Shown here one piece after another: positions 59,821-64,000 of a DNA stretch of 64,000 nt. The notes beneath the pieces are model-generated. The model was not told where the DNA came from and ran no database searches. It worked only from the letters and a program-made list of their open reading frames with translations. This stretch comes from Mucor racemosus (taxonomy: Eukaryota; Mucoromycota; Mucoromycetes; Mucorales; Mucoraceae). Position 1 is the first letter of the stretch. Each line of letters begins with the position of its first letter. Location: NCBI GenBank assembly GCA_027405735.1, contig JAPEHQ010000014.1:558001-622000 (forward strand), written 5' to 3'. Position numbers and translations under genes: made by a program.

Positions 59821-62361
59821 CTACATGACAATGAATTCGCTAAATCTTAAATCTGATTCCTCACTTAGATATTCTATCCATCTCTTTAAAAATCCACCGT
59901 CGAAACGTGAAGCAGGTTTAGAGCCACCTTTTGTTCCCAATAAAGTTTCAGAATCACAAATTACGCATAAATGTCTTTTGGCTCTTGTCATAGCAACTAT
60001 GAATGAAAATTGGGTTAATAAATGCTTTTCTTAATTCGTTGATCTATTAAAACACATGTATACCATTCAATCTTCTTTTTTCAGCCAAAAATCCAACCTC
60101 TCCAGTATCATTAGATCGAACTAGAGACAACAAAATCGCTTCTTTTTCTCTTCCTTGAAAGCCATCGACAGTACCAATTTCAATATCAGGCCAATGTTCT
60201 CTAATATCTCTTTTTAATTTAGAAACTTGAGCTGCATAAGGTGTAATGACACCAATTTGATCCTCTTCAAGGCCATCTTCTAGTAAAGCACGAATATGAG
60301 ATAAAGCTAGCTCGACTTCTAGTTCATTTGCTTTACTTTGCTCTTCTTGAGCATCATCTGTAATTTCATGTCCTAAACCAGTATCACTCGTATCCATCAT
60401 GACGAGGGGAACATCTGTATTTTCTGAGCTTTCAACACCTGATAAATCTGCCAACAGATGGCTAGCAACACTTTTGTCAGCTATAAGCTTATTGTCATAT
60501 AACTCTTTGGAGCTGAATTCCATGATTTTTTGGTGCATGCGATATTGTACCATAAGCATTCGCTTAACTCTGTCGCCATACATGCTGAGCAATCGATCAA
60601 ACAGTGTAGTTGATAGGTCAGTGTCAGTAGGCATGCCTCCCTTCTTGGCTTTTTTACCATGATTTATCTTGATAGGAGTCTTGATTGTAGGTGGTAATTG
60701 TAAATGATCTCCTGCCTAATTATTCAATAAGATGTTAGAAATATGTTTTGTAAACTTCCCCCAAACTAATATACCAATATGGCTTTCTTTGCTTTCAATA
60801 ATGCAATCCAACATTCTGCTTCTAATGCTTGAGTTGCCTCATCAATAATAACAACGTCAAATTCTCGATTCCACATGTTTTTGCTTGCAGCTCTATAAAA
60901 TGACAAACCAAATTAAATACCGAATCAACAAGAAATGTATGCGTTATTACCCATTCAATGTAGAGATCGTAACTTGTGCAGTTGTTAGTACTTCATCTAC
61001 TACTTTTTTCTCTCTAACTCTGTAATCCTTTCGAAGATCTTTAACAAGACCATACATGGACCTTCTTTCTGATCGATTCTTTGTCTTTCGAATTTTTGCC
61101 AATGTTTCGTCCATTTCTTTTCTAACATCTGATACAATCTGACCCGAATCACAAGTACGAGTGATAATATCAAGTGTGTGATTTACTACAGATGGTAACA
61201 CTCTTGCAGGATGGCCCACACGAACAATATTAAGTCGATGATGAGCAAGTCGTTCCACCAAATTATCTGTAATGAGTTTTTAGTTTCATCGATAAAAATG
61301 TAATTTTTTTTTTTAGATTTACATTCTTACCAACAGATATATTTGATGGCCCACATACAAGCACACGTTTGTTCTGATTTACTGATAATTGACGAATAAT
61401 CTCAACAAGAGTATAGGTTTTTCCTGTCTATATTTTTACAACTTTCATTAAAATTCCACGCATTGAAATATAAATCAACTACTTACGCCTGGTGGACCAT
61501 GGATAAGCGCTATTTCAGGAGATCCCAAAGCGAATCGAACTGCTTCTTTTTGAGAATCATTCAATGTTTCATCAAAAAAACTGATATCTGTAGGTAGAAT
61601 TGTCGTTGAAAGATCCGATTGACCGAGCAAAACATTTATAAGGCTAGATCCACCCTCTTCACATCGCTTTTGTAATCTTTCCAGCCCTTTCAACATTCTA
61701 AAACAATATCAATTTCTGATATACTCAATATATATACCTATTAATCTTACCTTTCATATGTAATACTATTTGCGAGCTTTACTCTATCATGTAAAATGCT
61801 ACTTTAGCTTCAATTGCACACTTTAGCAATGCTATTCACTTACATTTGACACCGTTCCTGAATCTCTGAAGGTAATTCCTCTTCCATTTCCTGTAGTGCC
61901 AATGTAATCTTTGCATCTGTAACTCTCAAGACAACGCCCGACCATTTAGATACTTTTTGTGAGGGTTTGTCTTTTTTGTATTCATCTAAACCGACAATAT
62001 CACCAGTCGTGATCTTATGAGCAGGGAAAATGGGTGGTAATATATTTGGATTAGCAAGCTCAAGGTCAATCAAACTGTATAAATTTTTTTGAGTCTTTTA
62101 AGCAATTTCAAAACATTTCAATCAAACATGTACCTTTTTCCTCCTAAACCTGTTCGCATACCTTTATACATCATTAGTCTAGTTCATTTTACTTTTTTTA
62201 CAAAGTGTGCTCATACCTGTCACCTTGAGGCCAACAAGAGCTACACCTCGACGTTGTAATTGAATTGGAGCATAAGCAGATAATAATTTGAGAGTATCTT
62301 CAACATCTATTTTTCTTTCCGTCTCTACTAATTCGATTTGATGAGCAATAAACTTTTCCAT
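59821..62361 (-). CDS. SF1B DNA/RNA helicase, IGHMBP2/SMUBP2-Hcs1 family
   Basis: Ten exons (62361-62217, 62161-62134, 62074-61844, 61798-61751, 61697-61487, 61427-61331, 61266-60951, 60892-60775, 60715-60064, 59996-59821) sum to 2,022 nt, 673 aa, near yeast Hcs1. Motifs: [11 protein letters not shown] (Q motif), GPPG-TGKT (Walker A, split by an intron), [14 protein letters not shown] (motif II, DEAT), [10 protein letters not shown] (III), [11 protein letters not shown] (IV), [20 protein letters not shown] (V), [12 protein letters not shown] (VI). The N-terminal region has the 1B beta-barrel insertion. The protein ends soon after motif VI, so the R3H and AN1 zinc-finger modules of animal IGHMBP2 are absent, as in Hcs1. 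Role: 5'-3' unwinding linked to replication or translation. Confidence 0.93.
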
Positions 62362-63600
62362 ATTGATGTTTTGATAAAAGTAACCGACGCAGCAATTATG
62401 TAACGCGCATTAATAGTTTCAAATAGTTAAGGGTTCATTTAGGACTTGCGCTTAAGAGTGTCCCGACGTTGATAACCAAACTCCTCATTATAAAAGGATA
62501 CCATTGGCTATATTTAAGTATTATCGCCTTCTAATAACGCAGCCCTGTTCTATGTATTTGCTGTATTCGACATTTGCACTTGAAACATTTTTACATTTGT
62601 AAATCGATCTGTAAAGCTATAACTTCAGTTATAAACTTGCACCAGAACTCCGCTTAGAAGTTTCCCGAAAACAGAAGAACCGTGAATACATTGTATAATA
62701 GCATATGTTGGTATCTCATTCGCTTTTACTGCTGCAGCATCTAATATCAGTTTGGTGATGCTGGAATACCCCCCGAGAGGCGGCAACTCATTAGGATCTC
62801 TATCCCTTGATGTGTTATAATTACTGCCAGTAAACATTAAAGCAAAACAAAAACGTTATACCCAGTTTTCAAAGAATTTTGTAAGTCTCGATTCATTAAT
62901 TGAGACTATATATGAATTACCCACATGTTTAATAGCATCCCAAATAATGCTTCGTATTTTTTATTCTTCACAAAATACATTTTTAATGACTTTATGATAC
63001 AATGCTTAATGCTCACTGCAAAATAATACGCACTGTGAGCGATGTTTGATAAAGCCAAATAGATCGAAATGATCGTTGTTCAGCTTCTTGCTCTGTTTAT
63101 TCTGCTGTAAACGCAAGCAGAGCAATTCTTGGCCTTTATGTGCAATTATGTATCTTTATTAAAATCAAACAAGATTAAATTTTAGGGCTTTGTTCAGATG
63201 CTGTTTGTATTTCTGAAACTAAATTTAAAAGCAATGAATGTGAGCACGGATTTGACTTGGTCTGTGTAAATTCAGGAACAAGATGTACAGTAGTAATTCA
63301 ATTTTAGTGCATTTATATTAAACCCAAAACATATAGAAGACTTCAATGTGTAAGATAATATATGAACTTGATTAAATTTCTTTGCATGTAATACGCGCAT
63401 ATAGTAAAACGATACGAAAAATTGCATAAATGTGATAAATTCATACATGATCGAACAAATATATCTACATCAAAAGGACTAAATTACATTTCCTTGCTGT
63501 TGTATATGATGCTTATTTAAAAAGAATAAATGCACACAATATTAAACATATAAGCGCTGCTATTATTCATGCTATTTGATTTATTTAAACAATTAAAACT
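62362..63600. other. Intergenic, no clear gene
   Basis: Promoter of the helicase gene and a long AT-rich stretch. One minus-strand frame (62,625-62,837, 70 codons, MFTGSNYNTSRDRDPNELPP..., LILDAAAVKANEIPTYAII) looks somewhat protein-like but has no recognised motif; it could be a small gene or exon. Confidence 0.4.
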
Positions 63601-63700
63601 TGTATAAAACATCATGATAGATCCATTATTATCAGCTTCTTGAAAAAACTTGTATAAAACATCATGATAGATCCATTATTATCAGCTTCTTGAAAAAACT
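63601..63700. repeat. Perfect 50-bp tandem duplication
   Basis: 63,601-63,650 and 63,651-63,700 are identical (starting TGTATAAAACATCATGATAG), and a third unit begins (TGTATAAA). It sits in the 3' UTR of the coiled-coil gene. Confidence 0.95.
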
Positions 63701-63710
63701 TGTATAAATA

Positions 63711-64000
63711 CTAATCTTCTTCTTCGTCGCTTTGCTCTTCTTCAGATGTAATATATGATTCCAAAGTTTCTTCAATTTGGTCTAATTCTGATTGAATTGA
63801 TTTGAATCTTTCACGAACATCTGCTTGCTCTGTTTTTAAATCTTCTTCTTTTTCATTCAGACCTTCTTCTTTCTCTTCTATGTCATATTCTTCCTGGTCA
63901 AGCCCTTCTTGTTCACCTTCTACTTGCTCAAGGTTTTCTTCCACTTCCTCAAGCTCACATCTAAAATAGTCTCTCTTCTCAGTTAAACGACTAATGTCTT
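63711..64000 (-). CDS. C-terminus of an acidic coiled-coil protein (partial)
   Basis: About 95 residues continue past the window edge (DISRLTEKRDYFRCELEEVE at the edge; C-terminus ESYITSEEEQSDEEED). The segment is dominated by Glu, Asp, Gln and Lys with heptad-like spacing (LEQVEGEQEGLDQEEYDIEE), indicating a long coiled coil or single alpha-helix with an acidic tail. The family cannot be told from this part. Confidence 0.7.
   Translation of the reverse strand, partial: DISRLTEKRDYFRCELEEVEENLEQVEGEQEGLDQEEYDIEEKEEGLNEKEEDLKTEQADVRERFKSIQSELDQIEETLESYITSEEEQSDEEED

Noticed and set aside
59615..60034. 139-codon plus-strand frame
   Set aside because: It covers the last helicase exon in antisense and the 3' flank; no protein signal of its own.

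Overview
The window looks like nuclear DNA of an early-diverging fungus, most probably a Mucoromycota species. It is strongly AT-rich. Its genes carry many short GT-AG introns of about 50-80 bp and encode recognisable eukaryotic housekeeping proteins. One gene is a class C GPCR-like receptor with a periplasmic-type ligand domain, a family known from basal fungi and not expected in yeasts. Exon structures were assembled by eye from reading frames and splice signals, so exact starts and some junctions are inferences.

Layout. (1) 1-7,850 is a compact gene block: a receptor fragment (-), an Ecl1-type zinc protein (-), an RBBP4/Msi1-type WD40 protein (-), farnesyltransferase beta subunit (+) and a PP1 inhibitor-2 protein (+). 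(2) 7,851-18,668 is a gene-poor mosaic of degenerate repeats. (3) 18,669-43,811 is a very large, nearly perfect inverted repeat. Each arm is about 8.6-8.7 kb once later insertions are removed. The arms flank a 5.4 kb unique spacer (29,285-34,727) with three genes: an ERAL1-like GTPase (+), an SH3/EH-domain adaptor (-) and phosphopantothenoylcysteine decarboxylase (-). Each arm carries an identical secreted-protein gene, a dead Tc1-like transposase and several non-coding repeats. (4) 43,812-50,290 mirrors the left mosaic. (5) 50,782-64,000 is a second gene block, all on the minus strand: UV-damage endonuclease, malonyl-CoA:ACP transacylase, IMP3, an IGHMBP2/Hcs1-type helicase and the C-terminus of an acidic coiled-coil protein. 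It is broken by one more repeat copy and a pseudogene.

The repeat region is the most interesting part. Seven pieces of a cytoplasmic dynein intermediate-chain gene are spread through it as broken copies attached to a shared non-coding module. A roughly 1.2 kb non-coding family (R1) occurs five times. A roughly 330 bp block is packed with a degenerate TGCnCATG motif and ends at CGGCCG. Insertions can be placed against empty sites. A 1,983 bp pogo/Tigger element sits only in the left arm, with a clean TA empty site in the right arm. A solo LTR sits only in the right arm, with a clean empty site in the left. Two other solo LTRs with perfect 5-bp duplications and a 148 bp CACTA-type MITE lie nearby. 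These insertions order events: arm duplication first, then pogo and LTR insertion.

The host genes do not form one pathway. They are ordinary neighbours: chromatin assembly, prenylation, PP1 control, mitochondrial ribosome assembly, CoA synthesis, mitochondrial fatty-acid synthesis, DNA repair and rRNA processing.
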